Assembly (NCBI RefSeq): GCF_004564355.1
Contig: NZ_CP038266.1
Location: 248,001 to 312,000 of the forward strand
Source: Microbacterium wangchenii
GTDB lineage: Bacteria > Actinomycetota > Actinomycetes > Actinomycetales > Microbacteriaceae
DNA: 64,000 nucleotides
Reading direction: 5' to 3'
A model generated the notes under the pieces. The model saw only the letters and a program-made list of their open reading frames with translations. It ran no database searches and was not told the DNA's origin. The stretch's first letter is position 1; every line of letters begins with the position of its first letter. Below, in pieces: positions 25,740 to 34,789 of the stretch. Both the position numbers and the translations under genes were made by a program.

Positions 25740-28328
25740 TCATGCAGGCTCCTCACCGAGCGGCCACTCCAGCAGGTCGACCTCGACGATGGGGGCTTCG
25801 TGGTCCAGCGGGATGCGGAAGGTCCGCACCTGGTGCGGGCCGAAGTCCTCTTCGATCGTGCGGCCGACCAACGGGAGCGCGATCCGGGCCGACCCCGGCA
25901 GGCCGCGGGTCTCGACGGCCCGCACGATGAGGTCGGCCGCTGCCGCGTCCGGGACGTCTTCGCTGCCTTTGACCGCGGTGACCATGACGGCGCCGCCGCC
26001 GTCGTCGACGAAGCTGCCGCGGGGCGGAAGGTCGCCGGGGTGGAACGACTCCAGCTGCGCACGCACGGGCGACCCGAGCACCGCGGCCCGCCGCGTCGGC
26101 TGAGCGGCGCGCCAGTCGCCGCCGTGCGGGATGAGCTCGAGGCTGAACCGCTGCACGCCCTGGTCGTGGAAGGAGTACACGCCCTCCGGATCGAGCAGGC
26201 GGGGATCGTGCCACGAGTACACGGGGCTCCGCACCGCCGTGATGCCGATGCTCGCCGTTCCCAGCCCGGCGGTGCCGGCGGGGGAGACGTCCCACCCGTG
26301 CTTGGTCGTGCACACGACCGTGAGCCCGGCGGGGGTCCCGGCGATCGTGCCGGTGAGATCGACCCACGACTGAGCGGGCTCCTCGGCGCCGTCGACGGGG
26401 CGTTCGAGGGTCGCGTAGGGGATCTCGTACGTGGCGGCCGGATGCTCGAGCCCGACGGGGAACCGGAGCTTCAGCAGGTGCGCGTGCTCGCGCCAGTCCA
26501 GCGTCACGTCCACCCGCAGCGCGCGGGCGTCGTGGGAGAGGAGGTACTCCTCGACGAGAGTGCTGGCGCCCCATCCGCGTTCCACGCGCACGCGCGAGCG
26601 CAGCGGGCCGGTCTCGCGCACGACGATGCGCTTCAGGTGGAAGGCGGCGCCGGGCCAGGCGTAGGAGATGACCCGGTGGCCCCACGTGTCGGTGGGGTCT
26701 TCGCAGACGGCGGTGCGCGGCTGACCGCGCGTGCCGGCCAGCGGGTCGACGCCGGTGGTCTTGTCTCGGAGCGAGACGACGTCGCCGGTGGCGGCGTCGA
26801 GCTCCACGCGCAGATGTGCGTTCTCCAGAACGGTGCCGTCGCCGGCGACACGTACGCCCTCGTCCGCGGGAAGCGCGGGCCCGGGGAGCAGGCGGTAGAG
26901 CGCGTAGCCCAGCGCGGGCACGTCGGCGCGGAAGGTGACCGCCCCGCGGCTGAGGTCGCTGGTCGTGGCCGTGGACTGCGTGGCCTGCGACAGCACGGGC
27001 GCGTCGGCGTCGTCCACGACGCGCACGCCGTGCGGCTGCGCGCTGTACTGCATGTCGACGTCGACCGACACCGGCCACGGATGCGGATTGAAGACCACGA
27101 CCGGCTGGGTCGCGGCATCCGCGGGGATGTCGATCCGCCGGGCGATGCGGTTGTGCACCCGCGTGATGATGCGCTTCGAGATGGCGACGGCCTCGCCCAG
27201 CTGGTCGCGCGCATCGTCGTACGACGGTTCGATCGCCGACCCCGGCAGGATGTCGTGGAACTGGTTGAAGAGGATCTGCTTCCAGGCGCGCTCGAGGTCG
27301 TCGCGCGGGTAGTCGGCCCCCGTGAGGGCGACCTCGACCGCGGCCCACCGCTCGGCGGACAGGGCGGCGAACTGCGCGCGGCGCTGCCACGCCTTGATGC
27401 CCGAATGCGAGGAGTAGCACCCCGGCGCGTGGTGCTGCAGGTCGTCGCGGCGCACGGCCAGGGTGTCGAGGAACCCCGCCCCGCGCGTGAGCATCTCATC
27501 GAAGTACGCGCGCGGCGACGACATCGTCATCCTCCCGAAGGTGCCCATCCGGTCGTAGCGGTGGATCGATTCGATGTTGGCCTTCGTCGGCCCGCCACCA
27601 TGGTTGCCGACGCCGTAGAACACCATCATCTGGCCGAGCGAGCGGTCGAGCTGACCGAGCGATTTCTCCGTCTGGAACGAGACGTCGCCGGGCGCGCTGC
27701 CGTACTCGAAGGGGATGCGGTAGGTCAGCACGCGGGATCCGTCGGGTGACTCCCAGTGGAACAGCGTGTCGTCGAGGTCGCCCTCGTGCGGACCGGGCCG
27801 CAGGAAGCAGTAGGAGTCCATGCGCTGGCCCCGCAGGATCTGCGGGATCGTCGCGCTGTGCCCGAAGGGGTCGACGTTCATGCCGACGGTCGCGATCCGC
27901 CCGAAGCGGGAGTGCAGGTAGCGCTGACCGTACAGCCCCTGGCGCGCGAACGACTCGCCCATCGGCATGTTGCAGTCCGGCTCCACCCACCACCCGCCGA
28001 CGTTGACCCACCGGCCCTCGGCGACGCCGTGGGCGATGCGGGCGAACAGATCCGGGTCCTGCTCCTCGACCCACGACAGCAGCACGATCTGATCGCACGT
28101 GAAGACGAAGTCGGGGTACTCGTCCATCCGGTCCAGGGCGCTCGCGAACGTCGCCCGCGCTTCCTGGTACCCCTCCTGCCACGGCCACAGCCACACCGGA
28201 TCCAGGTGCGCGTTGCCGATCATGTGCAGCGTGCGGTCGGGGGTCGCGGCCGGTCGCGCGGAGGGGGAGAGGTCGTGATGCTGCCGGCCGGAGGGTGCGT
28301 TGGCAACCGGTGCGCGGTGGGCAGGCAT
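25740..28328 (-). CDS. Glycoside hydrolase family 38 (alpha-mannosidase type)
   Basis: An 862-aa retaining, metal-dependent glycosidase. The GH38 catalytic domain shows MIGNAHLDPVWLWPWQEG with zinc ligands His41 and Asp43, WVEPDCNMPMGESFARQ, and VGMNVDPFGHSATIPQIL with Asp153 as nucleophile/zinc ligand. The middle helical domain (QILFNQFHDILPGSAI) and beta-rich C-terminal domains (from about residue 440) follow. No signal peptide is seen, so the substrate is probably an imported mannoside. The ATG at 28328 follows AAGAGG; an upstream GTG is possible. Control by the 28387-28421 operators is inferred. Confidence 0.92.
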   Translation of the reverse strand: MPAHRAPVANAPSGRQHHDLSPSARPAATPDRTLHMIGNAHLDPVWLWPWQEGYQEARATFASALDRMDEYPDFVFTCDQIVLLSWVEEQDPDLFARIAHGVAEGRWVNVGGWWVEPDCNMPMGESFARQGLYGQRYLHSRFGRIATVGMNVDPFGHSATIPQILRGQRMDSYCFLRPGPHEGDLDDTLFHWESPDGSRVLTYRIPFEYGSAPGDVSFQTEKSLGQLDRSLGQMMVFYGVGNHGGGPTKANIESIHRYDRMGTFGRMTMSSPRAYFDEMLTRGAGFLDTLAVRRDDLQHHAPGCYSSHSGIKAWQRRAQFAALSAERWAAVEVALTGADYPRDDLERAWKQILFNQFHDILPGSAIEPSYDDARDQLGEAVAISKRIITRVHNRIARRIDIPADAATQPVVVFNPHPWPVSVDVDMQYSAQPHGVRVVDDADAPVLSQATQSTATTSDLSRGAVTFRADVPALGYALYRLLPGPALPADEGVRVAGDGTVLENAHLRVELDAATGDVVSLRDKTTGVDPLAGTRGQPRTAVCEDPTDTWGHRVISYAWPGAAFHLKRIVVRETGPLRSRVRVERGWGASTLVEEYLLSHDARALRVDVTLDWREHAHLLKLRFPVGLEHPAATYEIPYATLERPVDGAEEPAQSWVDLTGTIAGTPAGLTVVCTTKHGWDVSPAGTAGLGTASIGITAVRSPVYSWHDPRLLDPEGVYSFHDQGVQRFSLELIPHGGDWRAAQPTRRAAVLGSPVRAQLESFHPGDLPPRGSFVDDGGGAVMVTAVKGSEDVPDAAAADLIVRAVETRGLPGSARIALPLVGRTIEEDFGPHQVRTFRIPLDHEAPIVEVDLLEWPLGEEPA

Positions 28329-28386
28329 CGATGCCTCTTCGTTCACGTCCCGTTCCCCCTGGCGTGTCGCGACGCGCGTCGTCGGT

Positions 28387-28421
28387 CCTGGGAACGATGC
28401 CGGTGTGACATCGTTCCCACA
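28387..28421. promoter_or_regulatory. Tandem LacI-type operators B1 and B2 between divergent genes
   Basis: TGTGACATCGTTCCCACA at 28404-28421 reads TGTGGGAACGATGTCACA on the other strand, close to operator A. A weaker copy, CCTGGGAACGATGCCGGT, abuts it at 28387-28404. They sit between the leftward GH38 gene and the rightward sulfatase gene and could repress both. Confidence 0.7.
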
Positions 28422-28497
28422 TAGTATCGACGCGTACGCATGCGCCGCCAGTGTCGCATCGAGGGCGGCGGATGCGCCGTTCGAGGAGGAGATCCCG

Positions 28498-29955
28498 GTG
28501 ACCGCTGCATCCGCTCCGACGTCGCATCCCCGCCCCGATGTGCTCGTCATCCAGTGCGACTCACTGCCGCCCGACCTCGTCGGCGCGTACGGAGACTCCC
28601 ATGGCGCCACCCCGGCGATCGACGCCCTGGCTGCGCGCGGCGCGGTCTTCGACGCATCCTGCAACGCGCCGCTGTGCACTCCGTCACGAGCCGCCATGGT
28701 CACCGGGCGCCTGGCCAGCCGTCTGGATTGCTACGACAACGCCGGCGAGTTCTCCGCCGAGCATCCCACGATGGCCCACGCCTTCGGCGCCCTGGGTTAT
28801 CGGACGGCGATCATCGGCAAGATGCACTTTCTCGGCCACGATCAGCACCACGGGTTCGATGAGCGCCTCGCCCTCGACACCGACTACAGCACGGGTTACG
28901 ACCCGCGGCTGTACGCCCTCGCGTACGACTGGGACAGGCCCAGCGGCGGCAACCCGAACAGCCCCGACATGATGGGCGAGTCCTACCTCGCCGCCGAATC
29001 GAGCTCCGCCTATCGCGAGCGCTTCCGGCCGGGACTGCACGACGAGCGCGATGCCCGCATCCATGCCCAGGCACTCGCCTACCTCGGCCGCGACCGCACG
29101 GAGCCGTTCCTCGCGATCGCCTCCTACCACGCGCCGCACAACCCGTTCTGGGCTCCGGATGACGACGTGGCACGCTTCGACGGCGCGTTTCCCTGTCTGC
29201 GCGCCGAAGTGGTGGCCGAGGCGGGGATCATGGACCGCTGGCTCAACGACTTCCACTACGTCCCGCAGGTGCAGGAGCGGCTGATGGATGCGGCCAACCT
29301 GCGGTGGATGTACGCGACGGTCTACGCGATGCTCCACGAGCTGGACCGGCGGGTGGGGGAGCTCCTCGAGGCGCTGCCGCATCCCGAGCGCACCGTCGTG
29401 GTGTTCGTCAGCGACCACGGCGACATGCTGGGGGACCGCGGGATGCTGCAGAAGCGCACGTTCTACGAACGGTCGGTGCGCGTCCCGCTCATCGTGAGCG
29501 GACCGGGCATCGCGGAGGGCGTGCGGTGCGCGACCCCCGTGAGCCTCGTGGACCTGTTCCCGACGCTGGCGGGGCTCGTCGGCGCACCGCTTCCGGCCGA
29601 CCTGGACGGGGTGGACGTGGGCGCAGCGCTCGCGGGTGGCGACGCGTCGCAGCATCCGGTGGTCTCGGAGTACCACGGCGAGGGCGTCCATGCGCCGTGC
29701 TTCCTGCTGCGCGAGGGCGATGTGAAGTACGTCCTCGTGCACGGCTTCGAAGAGCGGCTGTACGACCTGGCCGCCGATCCGGGGGAGCGCGCCGACCTCG
29801 CAGGCTCGCCCGAGCACGCCGCGCTGCTGACCCGGATGCGCGCCGACCTGCGGAGGCTCGTCGATCCGGACGACGTGGCGCGCCGCGCTCGCGCCTCCCA
29901 GCGGCGGCGGGGCTACATCCATCGCGCCGTCGTGGGCTCCGCCGCATCCGGCTGA
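28498..29955 (+). CDS. Sulfatase (type I, formylglycine-dependent)
   Basis: A 485-aa sulfatase of the alkaline phosphatase superfamily. It has the metal site VLVIQCDSLPPDLVGAYG, the modification motif C60-T-P-S-R64 inside CNAPLCTPSRAAMVTGR (Cys is converted to formylglycine), HAPHNPFWAP and VVVFVSDHGDMLGDRGM. No signal peptide is visible, so it probably acts in the cytosol on an imported sulfated compound. The GTG start follows an excellent GAGGAGGA at 28483-28490. The formylglycine-generating enzyme is not in the window. Confidence 0.9.
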   Translation: MTAASAPTSHPRPDVLVIQCDSLPPDLVGAYGDSHGATPAIDALAARGAVFDASCNAPLCTPSRAAMVTGRLASRLDCYDNAGEFSAEHPTMAHAFGALGYRTAIIGKMHFLGHDQHHGFDERLALDTDYSTGYDPRLYALAYDWDRPSGGNPNSPDMMGESYLAAESSSAYRERFRPGLHDERDARIHAQALAYLGRDRTEPFLAIASYHAPHNPFWAPDDDVARFDGAFPCLRAEVVAEAGIMDRWLNDFHYVPQVQERLMDAANLRWMYATVYAMLHELDRRVGELLEALPHPERTVVVFVSDHGDMLGDRGMLQKRTFYERSVRVPLIVSGPGIAEGVRCATPVSLVDLFPTLAGLVGAPLPADLDGVDVGAALAGGDASQHPVVSEYHGEGVHAPCFLLREGDVKYVLVHGFEERLYDLAADPGERADLAGSPEHAALLTRMRADLRRLVDPDDVARRARASQRRRGYIHRAVVGSAASG

Positions 29956-29976
29956 CGCCCTTCGCGCGTGCGCGCC

Positions 29977-30043
29977 GTCGGAGGATCGCACGAAGGTCGG
30001 AGGATGCGGCGCGCATCGCCCGACGTGGGTGCGATCCTCCGAC
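29977..30043. terminator. Bidirectional terminator between sulfatase and lacI-type gene
   Basis: A perfect 15-bp inverted repeat, GTCGGAGGATCGCAC at 29977-29991 and its complement at 30029-30043, with a 37-base loop. A third copy of GTCGGAGGAT begins at 29996 in the loop and offers an alternative pairing. It separates two convergent genes. Confidence 0.65.
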
Positions 30044-30079
30044 CTACGTGCGGGCGGGCGGGGGTAGGTGCGGGCGGGG

Positions 30080-31105
30080 TCAGGCGGGGGGAGGGGCGAT
30101 GGAGCCCCGGTCGATGAACGTCGTGGGCATCACGATGGTCCGCACCGGCGCGGCCGGCGACTCGATGCGCTCGAGCAGGGCCCGCATGGCGGCGGATCCG
30201 AGCGATCCGACGTCCTGCACGCTGGTGGAGACACCCGGCTCGACGATCGTCATCCACGGGGCGTCGTCGAAGCCGACGATGCTCAGCTGGTCGGGCACCG
30301 GCAGCTCCAGGGCGGCGGCGGCGCGCCACACGCCTTCGGTGAGCACGTTGTTCGCGGCGAAGACGGCGGTGGGGCGGTCTGCGCGCGAGAGCAGCTCGCG
30401 CGCCGTCTCGGTCGCCGCGGCGGTGTCCCACCCGGCGGGGACCACGAGCGACTCGTCGACCGGGATGCCGTGGGCCGTGAGGGCGTCGCGGTACCCGCGC
30501 AGGCGCTCCTCACCCGTCGTCCACTCCGTCTCGTCGATCAGCAGCGCGATGCGGCGATGGCCGGCGTCGATCAGCCGGGAGGTCGACTCGCGCGCGGCAG
30601 CACGGTTGTCGACCACGACGGCGTCGGTGGCTTCGCTGTCGAACCGGCGGTCGACCTCGATCAGTGGAACGCCCACCCGGCTCAGGAAGGCGCTCAGCTC
30701 GGCGGAGACGGGCGTCGCGATGACGCCGGATACGCGAGAGGCGACGAGCGCCTCGGCGGCGGCGAGTTCGTCCTCGGCCTCCCGGTGGAGGTCGACCAGC
30801 ACGAGCGTGCGACCGTGGATGCGGGCCTCACGGCCGATGCCCGAGGCCAGCTCGGCGTAGAAGACGTTCCGCAGGTCGGACACCAGCACGCCCACGGCCC
30901 GGCTCGTCCCCTGCTTGAGCCCGCGGGCGGTCGCATCCACGACGTAGCCGAGCGTCTTCGCGGCGGCGCGGACGCGTTCGCGCACGTCGCGCGCGACGTA
31001 GCCGTTGCCCGACATGGCCCGCGAGGCGGTCGACCTGGACACCCCGGCCGCTTCGGCGACCTCGCGGATGGTCGGGCGGGTGACGCTCTCCCGCGCCGTG
31101 GTCAT
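30080..31105 (-). CDS. LacI/GalR-family transcriptional repressor
   Basis: A 341-aa regulator. The N-terminal HTH is PTIREVAEAAGVSRSTASRAMSGNGYVARDVRERVRAAAKTLGYVVDATARGL. A periplasmic-binding-like sensor domain (GVLVSDLRNVFYAELASGIGREA...) follows. It is the last gene of the GH36-like/MBL operon and overlaps the MBL stop. It is the obvious reader of the 18-bp palindromes at 22760, 28404, 34735 and 39898; autoregulation through site C would follow from its operon position. The effector is probably a sugar from the imported glycan (inference). Confidence 0.92.
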   Translation of the reverse strand: MTTARESVTRPTIREVAEAAGVSRSTASRAMSGNGYVARDVRERVRAAAKTLGYVVDATARGLKQGTSRAVGVLVSDLRNVFYAELASGIGREARIHGRTLVLVDLHREAEDELAAAEALVASRVSGVIATPVSAELSAFLSRVGVPLIEVDRRFDSEATDAVVVDNRAAARESTSRLIDAGHRRIALLIDETEWTTGEERLRGYRDALTAHGIPVDESLVVPAGWDTAAATETARELLSRADRPTAVFAANNVLTEGVWRAAAALELPVPDQLSIVGFDDAPWMTIVEPGVSTSVQDVGSLGSAAMRALLERIESPAAPVRTIVMPTTFIDRGSIAPPPA

Positions 31106-32949
31106 GAGCGCGCGTCCGCGACGTCCACGACGGCCTCCGCGTGCTGGCCGAGCAGGAGGTCGGCGATGGCGACGTCGATGGCGATGCGCTGCCTGCGCCC
31201 CACGGAGGACGGCACCACGGTCAGCTGCACGGTGGACTCCTCGTTCGGTGCGAGATCGACCCTCAGCTCGGACTCGGACGAACGCCAGCCTATCGGGAGC
31301 ACGGGTGTCACCCGTGCGACCGCCCGCTCGTGCAGGGGGTTGCGCACCCGAACGGTGTAGTGGATCGGCTCGCCGACCTCGGCGCGCGCGCGGTAGGGCT
31401 GGAGCCGGGCGGCCTGCCCATCGGGTCCGATGGAGAGCTCGTCCAGCGGCAGGAGACTCCGGTGGAGGTCGTCGACGAGCCGGCCCGATTCGGCGAGGTA
31501 CTCCAGGTAGGCCTCATCCGTCCACCGCGGCTCCCAGTGCCCCGACGCCATCAGCCCGGGCGCGATGGAGCGGTACAGCTCCGCGCTGCGCGAGTAGTCG
31601 CCGAGCCGGAAGAGATTGCGGTACTGGTAGCTCATGAGGTCTCGGCGACCGTCGCGTCCGCCCAGGCCTTCCTGCTGATCGCCGGTGAAGACCACCCTGA
31701 CGCCGTCGACCTCGACGGCGTAGGCCACGGCGTAGAGGGTATGACCGGGTTGTTCGTGCGCGGTGAAGGTGTACTCGTTCCATACGAACGGCTCACCCAG
31801 CGGCAGCACGCGGTCGGCGACGATGGGGTCGTACCACTGGCACGGCAGATCCTCCTGCCACGGATCGGCCATCGTGGGCGCGACGTTCTCCGGGATCCAC
31901 AGTGCCGTGCCCTCCACGTCGCGCAGGAGCGGCATGCCGGCGATGTGGTCGTCGTGGTAGTGGGTCGGCAGCGCGACGGTGATGCGCGTCACGCCGTAAA
32001 GCTCGCGCAGAGCCGGGAGGGACGCCAGCCAGGGCCGGCGGGCGGCGCGGTCCTGGCCGGCAGCGATCCCCGTCGACATGTCGTATCCGTAGTCGACGAT
32101 GAGCGCCTCGCGTGTCGCCGAGAGTATGACGTACGAGCACGAGTTGGACGTGCGATTGAGCAGCAGGTGCGGGGTGAGGGCGATGTACGGATCTTCCAGT
32201 CGCGCTCTGAGGTCGGTCGGATACGAGCGCCGGGAGTTGACGTACTCCTGCATCGCCTGCGCCAGCAGCTCCAGCGCGCGGTCGGGATCGCGCATCACCT
32301 CGCCATGCGAGGGGGCGATGGCCGACAGGTGATAGCGGTGCAGCAGAAGCGCGCTGAGCACCGTCATCGCCGGGCCCTCGTTCTGCGTGTAGGACCACTG
32401 GGTCGCCGCGAGGGACCACACCTTCCCCGGCGCGTAGAGCAGATCGCCCGTGAAGGCCAGTCGCTCGCCGTCGCGATCGAGCAGGTACGTCACCGAACCC
32501 GTGGTGTGCCCGGGGGTGGGCAGGACGAACAGGCGCATCCCGGCGAGCTCGAGGGTGCGGTACTCGGGCACGCTCGCATGCACCGGCACCGACGCCAGGA
32601 GCGAGAAGCGGTCCTGGCGGAGGTTGTAGTCGTTGTCGAGAGGGCGCCCCTCCCACATCTCCTCGACGCGGTCGAACAGGTCGCGCTCGACGGGGGGCAC
32701 GTGGATGCGGGCGCCGTGGCGCACCGCGAGCGGCAGGCCCTGACCCTGGTCGCGGTGGTGGTGCGTCATCAGGACGTCGGTGACGCGGCGGATGCCCAGC
32801 TCAGCGAGGTGGTCGAGCACCCGGCCCGATCCGAAGTCGATGGTGACGCCGTCGCGCTCGCCGTCGGGCGCGTCGGGGTCGGCGAGCAGATAGACGTTGC
32901 ATGTGTCGCCGATGTGCCAGACCCCGCGCGCGATCGGGGTGACCGTCAT
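31102..32949 (-). CDS. Protein with two fused metallo-beta-lactamase domains
   Basis: A 615-aa protein. Domain 1 (about residues 1-260) has VLMTHHHRDQGQG (HxHxDQ at 63-68), LPTPGHTTGSVTYLLD, RLAFTGDLLY and APSHGEV. Domain 2 (about 275-500) has VALPTHYHDDHIAGMP (canonical HxHxDH near 328), HEQPGHTLYAVAYAVE, RVVFTGDQQEG and MASGHWEP. Both halves therefore keep most metal-binding positions. A beta-sandwich-like tail (about 510-615) follows. The ATG at 32949 overlaps the GH36-like stop. The reaction is unknown; a sugar lactonase or ester hydrolase is one possibility. Confidence 0.85.
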   Translation of the reverse strand: MTVTPIARGVWHIGDTCNVYLLADPDAPDGERDGVTIDFGSGRVLDHLAELGIRRVTDVLMTHHHRDQGQGLPLAVRHGARIHVPPVERDLFDRVEEMWEGRPLDNDYNLRQDRFSLLASVPVHASVPEYRTLELAGMRLFVLPTPGHTTGSVTYLLDRDGERLAFTGDLLYAPGKVWSLAATQWSYTQNEGPAMTVLSALLLHRYHLSAIAPSHGEVMRDPDRALELLAQAMQEYVNSRRSYPTDLRARLEDPYIALTPHLLLNRTSNSCSYVILSATREALIVDYGYDMSTGIAAGQDRAARRPWLASLPALRELYGVTRITVALPTHYHDDHIAGMPLLRDVEGTALWIPENVAPTMADPWQEDLPCQWYDPIVADRVLPLGEPFVWNEYTFTAHEQPGHTLYAVAYAVEVDGVRVVFTGDQQEGLGGRDGRRDLMSYQYRNLFRLGDYSRSAELYRSIAPGLMASGHWEPRWTDEAYLEYLAESGRLVDDLHRSLLPLDELSIGPDGQAARLQPYRARAEVGEPIHYTVRVRNPLHERAVARVTPVLPIGWRSSESELRVDLAPNEESTVQLTVVPSSVGRRQRIAIDVAIADLLLGQHAEAVVDVADARS

Positions 32950-34721
32950 GTCAGGGTCCCTCGATGCTCGTCCCACGCGCGCCCGATGACGGCGAGATGG
33001 TCGGCTTCGATCGGCTGCGCACGTACCCGGTCGATGTAGTAGAGCGCGGGAACGCCCAGCCCCGGCTGTGCTCGTGCGTAGTCGAGCCATTCGTCGCGGC
33101 TGGGCATCGGCCACTGATCGGTGTCGATCGGATGGTGCGGAAGCACCGCCTGCACCACCTGGTGGCGGGCGCGCAGCTGGGCGGCGACGGAGACGCGCTG
33201 ACCCGTGAGATCGCGTTTGAGCACATCGTTCGTGCGGATCATGTCGGTCACGTCGCCGAAGCCCGGGTGGACGGTGTGGGTGATGACGAGGGCGTCGGGT
33301 TTGATCCGCTTGACCGCGTCGTGAAGGCGCTCGACGAGCCGGTGCAGCGCCGCGATGCCCCACACCCCGTCACCGTCGGGCGACGAGCGGAGGGTCGCGC
33401 CGCTGGGGGCGCGCTGGGTGAAGTCCACCTTGAAGCCGTCGGCATCCAGTTCGCCTGCGGACACGAGCCGCTCAACGATCGCGTCCAGGCGCGAGAGGTA
33501 GGCGGGATTGCCGGGGTCGGCGGCGATGGGCCGGCCCGACGCATCCGTGATGCACTCTTCGACCGGAAGTCCGCCCGGATCCCACGCCTTCCACCACAGC
33601 AGGACGCGTCGGCCCTCCGCGTGCCGGCGCGCGATCCAGCCCCGGAGGTCGGGCCAGGCCTCCGTGTCGGGCTCGGCCGTGCCGTACTCGGCCTGCCACC
33701 GGTCGTCGATGACGACGGTGCCGGGGTCGAGCCGCGCCGCGGCCAGGAGGTCGAGGAACTCGTCGTAGACGTCCTGTCGGCACAAGCTCGATGCCGCCCT
33801 GCCCGCGCGTGCGTACTGGGCGCCCCAGCCGCAGAACAGCGGCTCGAGCCACCAGCGGTGCAGCTCGGGCGCCGCATCGGGTGCCGTGCGGGTGCGGACG
33901 GCGTCGTTGCGGTATGCGCGCAGGGCGGTCAGCGGCGACTCGACGGGGCGGAGGACCACGGTGGGCGAGCGCCAGGAGCCGTCGACGTGCGTGTGGCCTT
34001 CGTAGGCCAGGCGCAGCAGCCCCGCCCCGTCGAGCGGATCGAAGCGCATCGCCGTGAAGCCGAGCTCGGAGACGGGCGCCCGCAGCCACGCCGCCAGCCA
34101 CCCGCCGGCGGCCGGCGAGAACGGGTCGGCGGTCGCCGCGCGCCCGAACGCCAGCGCCAGCGGCGGGGGTGAGAAGATGCCGTGCAGGCGCCCCGGGGTG
34201 GCGTCGCCGACCACGCCGAGGGATGCTCCCGCCCACGCCGGACGCACGAAGGCGACCGGCTCGGTCGGGGCGGGGACGTACATCGACTGCGCGTGGATGC
34301 CGGAGCGGAAGGTCCCGGAGGCGCCGCTGGGCAGGGCGCCGTCGCCGCCGAGCATCGTGACGTCGGTCAGGGAACCGGTGCCCGTGCATTCGAGTGTGAT
34401 CTCCAGCTGCGCCGCCGTGCAGCGGAGCACGAGGACGCGCTCGGTCCACGCGGGGGACTCGGTGCGGATCCGCAGCACGACGGCGTCGTCCTCGACGGAT
34501 ACCTCCGGCTCGTGGACGCGTGTGGCCTCGTCGCGGGCCTGCGCGGTGTGGATGCTGGAGAGCACGCACAGCCGCATCCACCGGGCCCCGTCCGCGTCGC
34601 GCAGCGCGAGGTGCGGAGCGTGCGTGAGCCCACGCGCCCCGGTGCGCCAGGAGAGGGTGAAGGTGTCGGCAGTGACGGTCGCGCGGTGGGCGCCTTCTAC
34701 CAGCGCAGGGCCGGAGGTCAT
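32946..34721 (-). CDS. GH36-like alpha-galactosidase family glycosidase
   Basis: About 591 residues. A beta-sandwich N-terminal half is followed by a TIM barrel with VVIDDRWQAEYGTAEPD, RRVLLWWKAWDPGGLPVE, the nucleophile region DADGFKVDFTQRAPSG, and HPGFGDVTDMIRTNDV, where the second Asp is the likely acid/base. This order matches clan GH-D (GH36/GH31-like) enzymes; the precise linkage is unknown. Candidate starts are ATG at 34721 (AGGA eight bases upstream), ATG at 34730, and TTG at 34742, which would overlap operator C. It leads an operon with the MBL protein and the LacI regulator. Confidence 0.8.
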   Translation of the reverse strand: MTSGPALVEGAHRATVTADTFTLSWRTGARGLTHAPHLALRDADGARWMRLCVLSSIHTAQARDEATRVHEPEVSVEDDAVVLRIRTESPAWTERVLVLRCTAAQLEITLECTGTGSLTDVTMLGGDGALPSGASGTFRSGIHAQSMYVPAPTEPVAFVRPAWAGASLGVVGDATPGRLHGIFSPPPLALAFGRAATADPFSPAAGGWLAAWLRAPVSELGFTAMRFDPLDGAGLLRLAYEGHTHVDGSWRSPTVVLRPVESPLTALRAYRNDAVRTRTAPDAAPELHRWWLEPLFCGWGAQYARAGRAASSLCRQDVYDEFLDLLAAARLDPGTVVIDDRWQAEYGTAEPDTEAWPDLRGWIARRHAEGRRVLLWWKAWDPGGLPVEECITDASGRPIAADPGNPAYLSRLDAIVERLVSAGELDADGFKVDFTQRAPSGATLRSSPDGDGVWGIAALHRLVERLHDAVKRIKPDALVITHTVHPGFGDVTDMIRTNDVLKRDLTGQRVSVAAQLRARHQVVQAVLPHHPIDTDQWPMPSRDEWLDYARAQPGLGVPALYYIDRVRAQPIEADHLAVIGRAWDEHRGTLT

Positions 34722-34734
34722 GCCCGACATCCTA

Positions 34735-34752
34735 TGTGACAACGTTCCCAGA
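34735..34752. promoter_or_regulatory. LacI-type operator C
   Basis: TGTGACAACGTTCCCAGA, whose complement TCTGGGAACGTTGTCACA matches the other operators. It lies 14 bases upstream of the GH36-like start at 34721, so bound repressor would block the promoter or the start itself. Confidence 0.7.
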
Positions 34753-34789
34753 TGGGAGATGAAGACGCGTCTGCGGACGCCGATTCACC

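Noticed and set aside
25800..27749. Long plus-strand frame opposite the GH38 gene
   Set aside because: Opposite a gene with an intact GH38 active site; no start signal and no domain.
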